DNA of 64,000 nucleotides from Buddleja alternifolia (taxonomy: Eukaryota; Streptophyta; Magnoliopsida; Lamiales; Scrophulariaceae): the NCBI GenBank assembly GCA_019426215.1, contig CM033408.1:21272375-21336374 (forward strand). The letters are read 5' to 3'. A program made the translations under genes and the position numbers. Below, piece by piece: positions 12,569-23,861 of the stretch; position 1 is the first letter of the stretch, and each line of letters opens with the position of its first letter. The notes below the pieces were generated by a model. It saw only the letters and a program-made list of their open reading frames with translations. It did no database searches and was not told the origin of the DNA.

Positions 12569-13888
12569 TGTTAGGTCTCATATTTTACATATTTTCATTA
12601 TGATTTACCTCACATTTATCTTTATTTTATGCCTTGTTGTTAGTATTTTCCTTTATTTTTAGCCTAAGTTACGTATTTTGATTTCTAAGTCGTTTCAATG
12701 CTTTTGTAGACATAAAAACGATTATTTTGATGAGTTGAAGGAGTATTTATTACGAGAATAATGAAGGCTATCCAAGAGGATGTGAAGAAATGCATTAAAA
12801 AGGCCAAACGAGAATGTTTCGTTGAAGAAAAATGAAATAAAATTCTGCACAGGCAGATTGCACAGTTGTGCAGATATTCTGCACAGCTGTGCAGCTGCGG
12901 ATTTTTATATTTTTGTGGGCCGATTTTATGACTTGGATGTGCATAATTTATGTATCTAAGAATCCTTTTTAGTTACATAAAGGGGCAAAAACGTTTTTAT
13001 AGGCTAGAGTGAGATGGGAGGTGATCATTCTTAGAAAAAAGTAGATCTTGAAGACTTTTAGAGAGAGAAAATAGATCTTAGAGAGTTCTTGGAGAGGAAA
13101 GCTTCATCTTCTCAAGTTGTATTCTTCCAATCCTCCATTGTTGAACATGAGTAATTTTATGTTTATGCAATTTATTTCTTGTTTTTCTTTAATTATGCAT
13201 AGCTAAATTATTTTCTAGGGTTTAAGATGTAGTCTTGTGTATTGATTTGGATTATTGATGATTTATGGATGTGATTTCTTGTTTGGTTTATCTATTCATG
13301 AGTGTTTAATGCTTGTAATTGCTTGATCACCAATTGCATGATTTAAGATAAATTAAGAAGTACCGGGAGGTGAATTAGTTTATTGGTTCAGATTTAATAG
13401 ACATGTGTAAATTGCTTAATAGGGATATTGGTAATTTTGCATGAGACTAGTTAAACAATATTCATAGAACTTAATGGATTCATCTAAATTAGTTTTTGAT
13501 CATGGGAGTGACGTTAATTAATTTAGGTGGGTACTCATGAAGATCTCGGGAGAGTATTCATGTAATTAAGGAAATTGGGTCTTTAATTTAAACAAGAATG
13601 ATAATCCATTGAAAGTCAATAATCCATAGAAATACCTTGATGAAATCTTAATCCCTAGGCTTTTCGTTAATTGATTGTTCGTTTTAATTATATTTGTGTT
13701 TATTATTTATAATTAATTCTGTTTTTATAAATTTTTGCTTTTAATTAATTAAAATCTCAAATCTTGGATAATCGATAGTCTAAATAATAAGATAAACTTT
13801 GTTTGGTACTTGATAACCTTCCCTGTGGAGACGATCTTACTTTCACTATATTATTTGTTCGATTCCGTGTTGTTACGGACGGTTAACA
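12569..13888 (+). repeat. 5' LTR of the gag-only gypsy element
   Basis: Begins TGTTAGGTCTCATATTTTAC and ends ACGGTTAACA directly before the primer-binding region, giving 1320 bp, a normal size for Athila/Tat LTRs. It contains the palindromic words TGCACAGTTGTGCA (12859) and TGCACAGCTGTGCA (12880). No second copy was found in the window, so its age cannot be estimated from LTR divergence. Confidence 0.75.
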
Positions 13889-13908
13889 AATTGGCGCCGT
13901 TGCCAGGG
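13889..13908 (+). other. Primer-binding region of the gag-only gypsy element
   Basis: AATTGGCGCCGTTGCCAGGG lies directly after the LTR end. TGGCGCCGTTGCC is the characteristic post-LTR sequence of plant Athila/Tat gypsy elements, where a host tRNA primes minus-strand synthesis. Position and motif agree, which also fixes the LTR end. Confidence 0.8.
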
Positions 13909-14036
13909 AAAGCAACAAATAGTCAATATCTATAAAAAGTTGATTCTTATTAGTTTAGACATTTTTCTTTATTTATTTATTTTTGTTTTGGATTTTTATT
14001 TGTTTGAACTTTGATACTTGATATTATTGTTTCAGA

Positions 14037-16472
14037 ATGGCTGAGGAGCAGAGAACTCTCCGAGATTATGCTACACCAACATATCAGAACTTAACCTCCA
14101 GCATAGCGGTACCAACTGTTCAGGCCAACACCTTTGAGTTGAAGCCGACTATCATTCAGATGCTCCAACACACTGCATTTGAAGGAGATATTGAGAGGGA
14201 GGATCCTCATTCCCATCTTGGGAATTTCTTGGAAATCTGCAGTACTTTCAAGATGAATGGCGTTACTGAGGATGCCATAAGACTGCGACTCTTCCCATTC
14301 TCTCTGTCTAAAAGAGCTAAAGAGTGGCTGAAAAATCAGCCGACAAATAATTTCACCACTTGGGCTGATTTGTCGACTGCGTTTCTGACGAAGTATTTCC
14401 CCCCATCCAAGACTGCCTAGTTAAGGAATGCAATCACAAGATTCATGCAAACTGATAGTGAAACCCTCTACCAAGCATGGGAAAGGTATAAAGAACTACT
14501 CAGAAAATGCCCACATCACGGTATTCCTAGTTGGATGCTTGTGCAGACTTTCTACAATGGTCTGTCACATAGTATCCGAATGAATATCGATGTAGCTGCG
14601 GGAGGGAGTTTTATGGCAAAGAATCCAGATGATGCATTAGCTCTTATGGACGAAATGGCATCCAACAGTTATCAGTAGGCAAGTGATAGTCGGGCTGCAA
14701 AGAAAACACCGGTCATACACAATGTAGATAACATTACATTGCTTAATGCTAACATTGAAGCACTTGTCAAGCACATGGAGGGACTCAAGGGAAATGTTAG
14801 TGCAGTATCTCAGCCTACTTTAGCTTGTGATGTTTGTGGGGCACCTCATATGGCAACTGATTGCCCACTCATCGAGTAAGCTAACTATTTATCCTATCAG
14901 AATAAGTAGCAAGGCAATCCATTTTCGAACACCTACAATTCGGGTTGGCGAAATCACCCGAACTTTTCTTGGGGAGGCCAAGGGAACCAAGGAGCTTAAG
15001 CAAATCCTCCTAGACAACAATTTCCTCCAGGTTTCCAACAGCAGGGTCCTCAGAATTTTCAACAACCAAATCAGCAGGGACCACCACCTCGAGAACCACA
15101 AGCTTGGGAATTAGCCATTGAAAAGCTCGCTAATGGAACAACAAAACGGTTTGAGAATCTGGAAGCAAAAATTGATTTAGTAGTGGGAGCAACGAAGAAT
15201 CTGGAATTACAAATTGGACAATTGGCAAGTTCTATGAATTCGAGGTCAAAGGGTACACTGCCTAGCCAAACAGAGGAGAATCCGAGAGGACAGTGTAATG
15301 CAGTGACTCTGATAAACGAAAATATAATTGAAGAATTTGAGCCACATGTTGTACACAGAGACGAATTTGTGACGAAAGATAATTCAATCTTTGAACCTTC
15401 AGGCAAGGTTGAGCCAGAAAAGGTTATCCCGAAGCCATATGTGAAACCATATGTTCCTCCAATTCCATTTCCCCAAAGGTTGCAACACAAGAGGTTGGAC
15501 AAGCAGCAAGAGAAATTTCTTCAAACACTTAGACTGTTGAACCACAACATTTCATATACAGATGCTCGGGCTCAGATGCCTGTTTGTGAGAAGTTTCTCA
15601 AAGAGCTGTTGAGCAATAGAAAGAAATTAGAAGACGTGGAAACAATCTCCTTGAATGAAGAATGCAGTGCCATAATCCAACGAAACATTCCTCCAAAGCT
15701 AAAGGATCCAGGGAGTTTTTCACTTCCTTGCACTATTGAAAAATTCCACTTTGATAAAGCACTTTGTGATTTAGGAGCTAGTGTTAGTTTAATGCCTTAT
15801 TCAATTTGCAGGAAATTAGGCTTTCAAAAGCTTAAAAACACAAAGATGTCACTTCAATTGGCGGATGGGAGCATAAAACTCCCCATGGGAATATTAGAAG
15901 ATGTGTTTGTAAAAGTGGACAAGTTCTACATCCCATGTGACTTCGTGGTGCTTGAGATGGACGAAGATTCGAAAACACCAATCATCCTTGGAAGACCATT
16001 TCTTGCAACCGCAGGAACCGTCATTAACGTGCGTGCTGGCAAGCTAGCGTTGAACATCGGAGAGGAGAAGGTGGAGTTTGACTTAAATAAGGTGATGAAA
16101 TCTCCGCCTTTTGAAGAAAAATGTTATTCAGTGGATGTGATTGAAGAGGCCATCAAAGAAGAAATTGCTCAAGGTAAAAGAGATCCATTAGAGTCGTATC
16201 GCGAAATATCTTCTAGACATAAGGTAAAACTTAAATCTCTTCCACCATATCTCAGGTACGTTCTTCTTGGAACAAATACGTTTCTATCTGTTATTGTAAA
16301 TGCTATAATTGGTACACCTGAAATGGACCGATGGTTAACTGATTTACAATGGAAGAAAGACGGAATAGGTTGGAATATATCTGATATGAAAAGGATTAAT
16401 CGTGCTTTGTATTTTTCAGGTGATGATATTCCTCGAGGGAAAGCAATTTCCCTTGCCAAAACTCAACAATAA
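14037..16472 (+). pseudogene. Gypsy gag-aspartic protease reading frame with five nonsense codons
   Basis: One frame runs 812 codons from ATG at 14037 to TAA at 16470. It is interrupted only by TAG at 14418, TAG at 14676, TAA at 14877, TAG at 14907 and TAA at 14997, with no frameshift. The N-terminal half is gag, with FEGDIEREDPHSHLGNFLE followed by AKEWLKNQP and later a CDVCGAPHMATDCP zinc-knuckle-like motif. The C-terminal third is an aspartic protease with the plant-gypsy active site CDLGASVSLMP (near 15764) and ILGRPFLATAG. After GIGWNISDM, where reverse transcriptase should begin, the frame ends within about 30 codons. Each stop is one transition from a glutamine codon, as expected for decay of methylated cytosines. 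Confidence 0.88.
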
Positions 16473-17270
16473 TTTTGTCTAAGTCGAGCTAATGACTTTA
16501 AACAAGCGCTGCTTGGGAGGCAACCCAAGAGTTTTCGTTGTTTTTGTCATTGTCGTTTTCTTCTTTCTGTTTATTTTGTTTTCAATATTTTATGTTTGGA
16601 ATTTTTATTTTATTTTATTTTATTTTATTTTTTGGTGCTCAAATGCTTTACTAATGCAAGCTATTCTTGTTGATAAAAAAAAATCATGAAAAACGAGGTG
16701 CATGGGCATTATACAATGTAAATCAGGTACACAATTATGCCAATTTTCGCACCACTGTGCACAATTTTCGCGCTTAGAAGAATTTTTAGGTGCACAGTTG
16801 TGCAAAATTTTCGCACTTTTGCACCTTAAAAAAAAAAATTGAAAAAAGTGGGTCAAAATCCCCAAATTAGTCAACCAAAATTTTTAGCCAACATATCTCT
16901 CTCTATCTCTCTCGTTTTCTCACAGAGAAGAGGGCCTCATCTTCTCCATCTCCAGCCAGCCTTCAACCGGAGCTAAAGCGCCGCCGCTGATCTGCCCAAC
17001 AGCCACCACACCTCCCGTCGCATCCTCTCTGTCATCTTCTACATCACCAGCGTCATCTTCTACATCACAAAGCCGCCACCGTCTCCATCTCAAACTCACC
17101 GCGCCGTCGCGACCCACAGCTCCGTCTCTCTCTCCCGTTTTCTCCCACAGCCACCACGCCTCCCGTCGAGTTCCGCCGCCGTCGTCACCACCTATAATCG
17201 GAGCCGCCGCCGCTTCTATCTACCAAATCCGCCGCTTCTAAGGAAAACTGATTCTCAACTAAGGTTGAAA
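16473..17270 (+). other. 3' non-coding tail of the gag-only gypsy element
   Basis: Starts with the post-polymerase GGGAGGCAACCC motif. It then carries a T-rich run and an array of GTGCACAGTTGTGC-type words (16697-16816). From about 16900 to 17240 a GC-rich, pyrimidine-biased stretch follows, full of CCGCCGCC and CATCTTC. The open frames across this stretch are by-products of its composition. The right limit is where the inverted element's LTR seems to start. Confidence 0.5.
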
Positions 17271-17446
17271 TGAGCAAAATCAGAATGTGCAATTTCTATT
17301 TAAGACCATTCATAGAAAAACAAGATATATCATGCCATTATTTCGAGTTCTCAAGTCTCATTGCACCAATTGGCAAGCTAACATCCTAAAGATAAATTTT
17401 TTTTATTCTTGTGTCACAATTTTTTGTACAAAACACATATAATAGC

Positions 17447-17465
17447 TCACACCCCCAAACTTGGA
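17447..17465 (-). other. Polypurine tract of the inverted Athila-like element
   Basis: The plus strand reads cacacccccaaacttgg, so the minus strand has CCAAGTTTGGGGGTGTG. A G-rich run after AAGTTT next to TG is the usual plus-strand primer site just upstream of the 3' LTR in this group. It marks the element's 3' LTR boundary. Confidence 0.6.
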
Positions 17466-18056
17466 TGGAAAAATAAATTCAATACTCATCACGACAAACA
17501 TAAATTAAATAAACTTCAAAACTAACATTGTCCCCGATATTCGAAAGAAATAGAAGAAAAGTACGCTTAACCATGTGGGATGCTGAAAAGTAAGATCCGA
17601 CTCCTTGTATGTAATCCATTCCAAGTTGATCCAAAGGTGATGTCGTCCAAAGATATCTCAATGCAAATCCAAATGGCTAGTAATGTGAAAAATGTACTAA
17701 ACATGACAATCATCAAGCATATCATAGAATCGAATATAGCGTCAAAAATATTCAAATACATACCCGAATATAACAAAATAAAAACATTGTTCAAAAGCGA
17801 AAGACATAAACATAAATGACAAAATTAAAACTTAAAGGAAAGCGGGAAACAAGACCAAGCCTCATGGCTCCTAATCATGCATATTAGCATCATCATCATC
17901 ACTCCTGACACCCGAGTCAACCTCGGCATCATCCCCTACTAAATCTCCAATGTCAAAGAGGCCATACGCCACAGGAGCTAAAATTGGAGGGAATGTCAGC
18001 GGGTCAGAATATGGAAATGGACTGCGGCTGAGAAATGCATCCTACTCGAGTATCAA

Positions 18057-19209
18057 CTATCGAGAGTATTGATAGTCGGCTCTAATCATATCCTCAATCA
18101 TGTGCATTCTTCGATTGAGTCGAATGCCCAAATGATCCATCTCACTCCGAAGGGCATCCATGGGGCTCGGTGTGGCACTACTAGACCCCACCCCACTAGT
18201 ATCGGAAGGTCGAGCTCTCTTGGGTGGGGGTAGAGAGGAAGCCGGAGTACAATCATCGCGAAACTTGAGCCAAAGATAGGGAGGCTCTATCCCCTCCGTT
18301 GGTAATGGCTCAACTCGGGCCTTCTTACAAAGCTCTGTGATGAGAGAAGGAAAGATGAAGATGTTTTCCTTCACCACGGTCGACTCACTACTCTTTTTCT
18401 TCGACTTCTTCTTATCCGCAATTGGAGCGAACTTGATCCCCAATTTTCTAATGTGCCCCACGAACGACTTATGAATCAATCTCACAAAGTCTACCTTTTT
18501 CTTGGTCATGATCGAGTAGATAAGAATTCACCTTTCCTTGCTTACCTCCGACCGATTTGTGCTAGGGATGATGTTGTTTCAGATAAAATCAAGCAAAAAT
18601 GCCATATAGGGGAGCAAGGTACGACGAATGAGGTGTGCCTGCCCTCATCCCATACAACCCGTCCCTTCTCTATCACTCTCGTCACCTCCACCAAAGATAC
18701 CGTGAAAGTGCCATTGTGTTTAAAAATTGCTTGAAACTGACACGTAGGGGGTATGTCTATATTGAGGCATTGATTAATTGCCTTTTCATTGCAAGTCACC
18801 GGCCTATCCCGAACTGAAATCTCATCCTTTGATCTTGACCCCTTGTTTGCTATCTCCCAATAAGCCCCGGCACCGAAGAACTCTTGAAGCCATAATACCC
18901 GAATCACCTCCAAAATCTCATAAAAGTGCCCCAACCTATGGAAGTCAATCAAATTCATCAATGAAGGCCTATCATGAATATCTATAGGTCACTCCTTATG
19001 CAACATACGGGTGTTGAGGTCCCAACAAATGTTTGAATTCCTCGAATGGAAAATCGTGCATCAAGTTGTTCCAACTCAACTGGGGCATCCTCCTCAACCA
19101 TGGACTCGGGGATTCTAGACAAACCTTCCCCAACCTTTTTCTTGGCTTTTGGAGCCACCTTCGAAGTCCTGATCTTAGCCCCTTTCGTTGCAGCTTGTTT
19201 CTTCCCCAT
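18057..19209 (-). pseudogene. Extra 3' open frame (env-position ORF) of the Athila-like element, broken
   Basis: Three adjacent minus-strand pieces form one ancestral protein: 19209-18982 (lysine-rich start, MGKKQAATKGAK), 18961-18542 (LGHFYEILEV, EFFGAG, ISVRDRP) and 18509-18057 (HKSFVGHIRK, then a basic KKKSKKK run and a Ser/Pro-rich tail). The middle piece resembles the 'putative plant transposon protein' domain found after the polymerase gene in Athila elements. Its function is unknown; an envelope role has been suggested from position but is unproven. Frame changes near 18970 and 18525 separate the pieces. Confidence 0.65.
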
Positions 19210-20214
19210 TTTTTTAATAAAAAATTAGAGGTGTAAGGACGTGTCAAAACTACCAAGTTCTTGACCAAACCAAACAATCAACCAAACAACACAATACGTC
19301 AAATACCCCCAAACATCCTTCAACCAAACAAACATAAAATCCCAACTTCTACAAACAACCAATCAACACCAAACCAAACCAAACCAAATCAACAATACCA
19401 ATAACCTCAACCACGGAAACCAAACAAAAAGAGCCCCACATGGCTTTTATTCAGAAAATAAAGAGTCAGAGCAAAGCTAATGATTGACCGAATGTCGAAA
19501 AGTCAAAAATAATAAGGACAAAACTGAATTAGCAACTGTGTAGTGGCGGTGCGGTAGTTCCAGCAGTGAAAATGGTGGTAGCGGCGGCAGAAATGGCGGT
19601 TTCTAGTGGCTTTTTGGTAGATGAAAAGGTGAAAACCACAGCTCTTTGGTGGTGGAGATGGTGAAAATGGTGGAAATGGCAGAAATAGTGGAGGTGGCGG
19701 CACAAATTGAGAGGAAGAAGGAGAGAAAATACGGAGGTTTGACTAGTGATAGAGTTTTATATGAGGGACGACGCTAGGGCGCGGACTGGACGGCCCAGGG
19801 GCGCAGGCGTACGAAGCTTCTTTTAGAAGTTTGGTGATCAGGCAGCGCTTGGGCGCGGGTTGGTGGTGCTCGGGCGTGAGACGGGTGGCACTTGAACCTG
19901 GATAAGGGGCCGCTGGTGCGCCACTATGCAAAGCATATGTTCAAATTTTGGGGTGGGTGGCGCCCAGGCACGGGTCAGACTGCACCTGGATGCAGAATTG
20001 CGAAACAGATTGCCAATTGTTGAGTCATTCCATGTCCGGCCGTGGAGGTGACGGTGCTTGGGCGCGAAACTGTGAAAAAAGGTCCATTCCCTTGCAAAAC
20101 AACAAAAGAAAAACGCTCAAACCAAAACAAACATCTACAAAATAAAAAATAAAAAAACTAAGCTAAAGAAGCAAAAAGACAGAAAATAAAAGCTTGGGGT
20201 TCCCAAGAAAAGCT

Positions 20215-20740
20215 TGTTAGAAAAATGGTTCACGAAGGATCACAGAACGAAATGGACACTTTGTCCCTTTGCCAATCAGTCCCCGAGTATTGCTTTAATC
20301 GTTGGGCATTTGTTATGAATGCATTCTCCGTTGTAAGCTCTGCAGCTCCCGAGGAATATACATGAGTCACTAGAAACGATCCTGACCAACGAGACTTGAG
20401 CTTCCCGGAAAAAAGTCAGAGACTAGAGTTGTATAGTAACCCCTTCTCTTCCTATTGAAACTCTTGGGGAATGATATGCTTGTCATGCCACTTCTTTGTC
20501 CGTTCTCTGTACAACTTGGCATTCTCGTGAACATCATGTCTCCATTCCTCAAGCTCATGTAATTGAAGCAACCGGTTGGTACCTACCAGCTTGGCATTGA
20601 AGTTAAAAAACTTAAAAGCCCAAAAAACACGATGCTCAAGATCAACCGGTAGATGACATAAGCGATAAGGGAACATGCTAATGGAGGTCTCAAAAGCGGT
20701 CCTATAAGCTCATTATGCATCATCTAACTTTAAAGACCAA
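20215..20740 (-). pseudogene. Gypsy integrase C-terminal fragment
   Basis: Minus-strand text from 20676 includes [23 protein letters not shown] and [10 protein letters not shown], diagnostic of the integrase C-terminal part in Athila/Tat elements. Past a nonsense codon it continues with GKLKSRWSGSF. The catalytic core is absent and homology upstream of about 20740 fades, so this is a dead remnant. It fixes the element's orientation. Confidence 0.85.
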
Positions 20741-20790
20741 TCCTTCCTAGAGGCACCTACTGTTTTCTCTAAAATTCGTTTGATTTCCTT

Positions 20791-22178
20791 ATGAATTAAT
20801 TAATAAAGACGAATGTCCCATCTATCCTTTCAAAAGTCCCAACCCCCACCTCTGGGCTCTGGGCATACTTTCAACAGTTTCTTGATTCTAAGGTCCTTTC
20901 ACCCCTCTGGTCCAACAAATTGAAAAAGCATTTATTGTTTATATTTTTAATACAAAAAGCATTCTAAAATAGCACAATTAATACTTTAAGTAAAATGAAC
21001 ACATTTGGAATAGAATAATTAGCCTTCAATGCACTTAATATGAATAATTTAGTTATTTAGGGTTCAAACATTGATGCCATTTATTGTATTTTCTTTAAAA
21101 ATTATGTAAGTTATAATCAATTAACAAATTCAAGATTTTGATTTTTGATTCTCACATTATAAGCTACATAATAATATAATAGAAATAAGCCCGTCTTCCT
21201 TCTTGCTAAATAATATAATAGAAATAATAGATTTTCAGACTTCTTGATAATTGTATAGAAGACCGAGTTCATTAGCTTGAGTATGTATTCAGTGTCTATC
21301 TTTTCGTAACAAGCGCATGTGAAGAAGCACAATACACTTTATTGTTTAAAAGAGATAAACTTGGTCTAGTATAAAATTTTAGTTGAATTTCAGTCCATCA
21401 GCCAGACCCCCACGCCTACCCCCACCCCATCTCTTAGCTATATATACACGAGTAGTTAAATGCCGTACCTAGTCCAATGATCCAAGTGCAAATTTTGTGT
21501 CTATCTCTAATGGTCCTAATGTGTGTAAGGACCGCACACAATACATCTTACTGTGTAAGAGCTATCAACACTAAAATCATTACACTATACATATACTACA
21601 CATTATTTTTCTTCTCCAATCGCCCTCTTTCTCTTTCTTACAACACTCCAAATCTCACTCCATAACAACCCTCAATTCTATTTCCAAATACAGACAAATC
21701 ACAAAACATTATTTCTTTCCTAATTCAACTTAACAACAAAAAGAAGACACACATAGTAGAGGTGTGTTCCATCATTTTCTTTCAAACACCTCGTGAAGTT
21801 CATGTGAGCAAGGATGGCGAAAGAGATCTGGAAAAACAGAGAGAAAAAGACAGTTAATGATGATGGCAATGGGTCACTTGCTTGCTAAAACGGTGCCGTA
21901 TTATTTGCCTATAACTCCATGAATTCAGGTGAAATTTAATCCCACCTCAACCTTCATTTTCTCCATTTTATTGTCATTAATGTTTTCATGCCACCAATTT
22001 TCGACATTTGTTGCCCCCTGTTTGTTGAAATGCTAGTGAACATGTAAAGAATTGAAGTGTTTTGAGTAGTTCATTTAGGGCACCATACGGGGCTATCATT
22101 CAATTTGTAAAGGGTCGAGGTCCCATAATACCTCCCGCCTAGACACGAAGACAGTTTTCTATTAAAAACAGAAGAAGT
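20791..22178. other. Unassigned AT-rich DNA with a TATA-like motif
   Basis: I recognise no protein, repeat or RNA gene here. A TATA-like CTATATATACAC lies at about 21438-21449. It is followed by pyrimidine-rich DNA resembling a plant 5' leader, then mixed sequence with an ATG at 21814 and a GT-donor-like CAG|GTGAAATT near 21929. The longest frames (about 60-70 codons) show no known domain. It could be a non-coding transcript, an old gene fragment or repeat debris. I compared it by eye with the common plant microRNAs and with the small-peptide motifs I know and found no match. Confidence 0.3.
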
Positions 22179-22500
22179 TGTTGGAATCCTAGTATCATGC
22201 GCAGCGGAAAATTAAACATCATATTCGGATTCCCAAAGCCAAGATCAATTCGTTGTTCGTTGATTTTAATGAAAAGATGAATATGAAAACTTACCTTTTC
22301 GCATTTTCATTCAATCATCGTGAATCTTCTTTCAATGGTCCACGTGTCCCTTCTCTAGATTATCACGTGCGGAATCGACGTCGGAAATCTCCATCTCTAA
22401 CTACATAATGGCGGCTAGGTGAGAGGCAGTGGAAGATAACTTTTTCTCTGTGTTGTATTTCTGGTGGAGGATTTTCACGTAATGTTTCTGTCTAGCTTGT
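22179..22500 (-). mobile_element. Left part of an outer copia LTR, host of the 22501-30390 insertion
   Basis: Begins TGTTGGAATCCTAG and contains CGCAGCGGAAAATTA, the same kind of minus-strand LTR end as the inner element. It stops exactly at the CTTGT duplication (22496-22500). Its continuation probably starts at 30396, where more sequence of the same style follows the second CTTGT. The right limit of the outer LTR is not resolved. Confidence 0.5.
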
Positions 22501-23859
22501 TGTTGGGTTTCGCAAAAAATAACATAAACGTAGAGGAATGATTTCAAAAATTCTTATTTTAAAAATCCAAAGTTGAATTCAATGATCACATATTCAAATT
22601 GCACGATAAACTTAACGAATAAAACTTACTCGTTAGAATGAATTTGTTGGAGAATTTCTTCTTCCCCCAAATACTAAAAAATTTGAAGCTTCCAGATCTT
22701 CAATCCTTTATTTGAATCTTCAAATCTTGAACTTGATCCGAACAACGAAAATACGTCGTCTCTAAATTGTCACGCACGGATCAACAAACGAAAAATTTCC
22801 ACTTATTCTCTAAAGGGGGCGACGGCTAGGGTTATTAGAGAGGGGAGAAATCTTTTCTTCTTTCTTTCTAGGAGAGTTATGAGAGTTGTGTATACTTGTT
22901 CAAAGTCAAATAGACCTTATATACCTCATGACTTATTGAACAAGTCAAAACAAAAGAGCCCTAAATTAGGGCATCACTTGGACTCCACTTTGAGGCCAAA
23001 TTTGCGTCCACTTGGACGCTTATTTAGCCCCTGAGATTTGTTTTGTTTTTGATTAATTCTTTATTTAATCAATAATTTATTATATCCAATAAATAAATTA
23101 ATCAATTAAATAATCTAAGTAATTAGATAAATTAATTATTTTTTCTAATAAATAATTAATTGTTTAATTTATCCAATAAATTAAAGGGTTTATTATATTT
23201 TACTCCCTGTGTTAGGCCGAAATTGCTAAACGCCCCCTATGTTAAAAAAATAGGCAAAAACACCCCTCTGTTTTTGTAAATCCAGCATGAAACCCCTTTT
23301 TTGTTAGAAAATTGATGAAAATGAAGCCTTTAAAACATCCCTATACCTTTGTCTTGTAGTGAATTCTAACCCTACAAACATGGTAAAGGTGTATAGATGT
23401 TTTAAAGGATTCATTTTCATCAATTTTCTTACGAAAAAGGGGTTTCACGCTGGATTTACAAAAACAGGGGGTGTTTTTGCCTATTTTTTTTAACATAGGG
23501 GGATGTTTAGCAATTTCGGCCTAACACAGGGGGGTAAAATATAATTATTCCTAAATTAAAAATCCTAGAAGAAAAATAGAAATTCCATGTTCATTTTTCT
23601 TTATCAATCTTTTAGCGCGACTCTTTAGGTTCGTTTCGTTTGGCAATGAGAGGAAACCAAAGGAAGTGGGTAACACCTAGCCAGTCACGTGGTCCACTTC
23701 GTAGCCCAAACGAAAATGAATGAATAGGATCATTTCGTAACCTTCCAATCGTAAATACCGTGTAAATATAAACCCTTTGTTTGTGTACCCCACTCAAGTA
23801 AGAGTCATGGCTATGTCAAACTCACTGGACTTGACCATATGTATTAATTATAATAATAC
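22501..23859 (-). repeat. Truncated 3' LTR of the copia element
   Basis: Matches the complete LTR at 28616-29653 along its length, from TGTTGGGTTTCG to ...TTAATTATAATAATAC, after which similarity stops abruptly. A 366-bp element (23186-23551) interrupts it. The minus-strand 60-codon frame at 23797-23612 has a counterpart in the other LTR but follows a conserved hairpin and is not considered a gene. Confidence 0.88.
23186..23551. mobile_element. Small long-TIR (Mutator-type) MITE, 366 bp, 9-bp duplication TAAATTAAA
   Basis: The two halves are nearly inverted copies. The left starts GGGTTTATTATATTTTACTC and the inverted right starts GGAATAATTATATTTTACCC, and complementarity continues for well over 100 bases, including CAAAAACACCCC and its inverse. 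TAAATTAAA is present at 23177-23185 and 23552-23560, and the homologous LTR at about 29340 lacks the insertion. Nine-base duplications with long inverted repeats point to the Mutator superfamily. No coding content. Confidence 0.88.
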
Positions 23860-23861
23860 AA

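Larger units (their letters stand above)
12569..17270 (+). mobile_element. Gypsy-type element with LTR, gag and protease but no reverse transcriptase or integrase
   Basis: The order is LTR 12569-13888, primer-binding region 13889-13908, gag-protease frame 14037-16472, then a non-coding tail that starts with a ...GCGCTGCTTGGGAGGCAACCC motif (16507-16526), which in Athila/Tat elements follows the polymerase gene. The reverse transcriptase, RNase H and integrase that should separate protease from that motif are missing. No 3' LTR copy is visible before the inverted element starts, so the right boundary near 17270 is approximate. Such elements could be mobilised only by enzymes from a complete relative. 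Confidence 0.78.
17270..20790 (-). mobile_element. Decayed Athila-like gypsy element, inverted, 5' part missing
   Basis: On the minus strand the order is integrase C-terminus (about 20740-20215), a TTCTTGGGAACCCCAAGC motif after the polymerase gene, a GC-rich word array (20067-19769), the extra 3' open frame (19209-18057), a polypurine tract (17465-17447) and probable LTR sequence below that. This is the gene order of Athila-group elements. Gag, protease and reverse transcriptase are missing. Frameshifts and stops throughout show it is dead. Target duplications were not found. Confidence 0.75.

Noticed and set aside
16492..16689. 65-codon hydrophobic frame after the gag-protease gene
   Set aside because: It is the T-rich stretch after the post-polymerase motif; Phe and Ile codons arise from poly-T runs.
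21477..21665. Possible small secreted peptide (62 codons, hydrophobic start)
   Set aside because: The start has some signal-peptide character, but no cleavage-site context or known peptide motif follows and the frame is AT-rich.
23612..23797. 60-codon minus-strand frame conserved in two copia LTRs (also 29406-29591)
   Set aside because: It lies on the conserved hairpin. The third LTR keeps the pairing but has stops in the frame, so conservation is of structure, not of protein.
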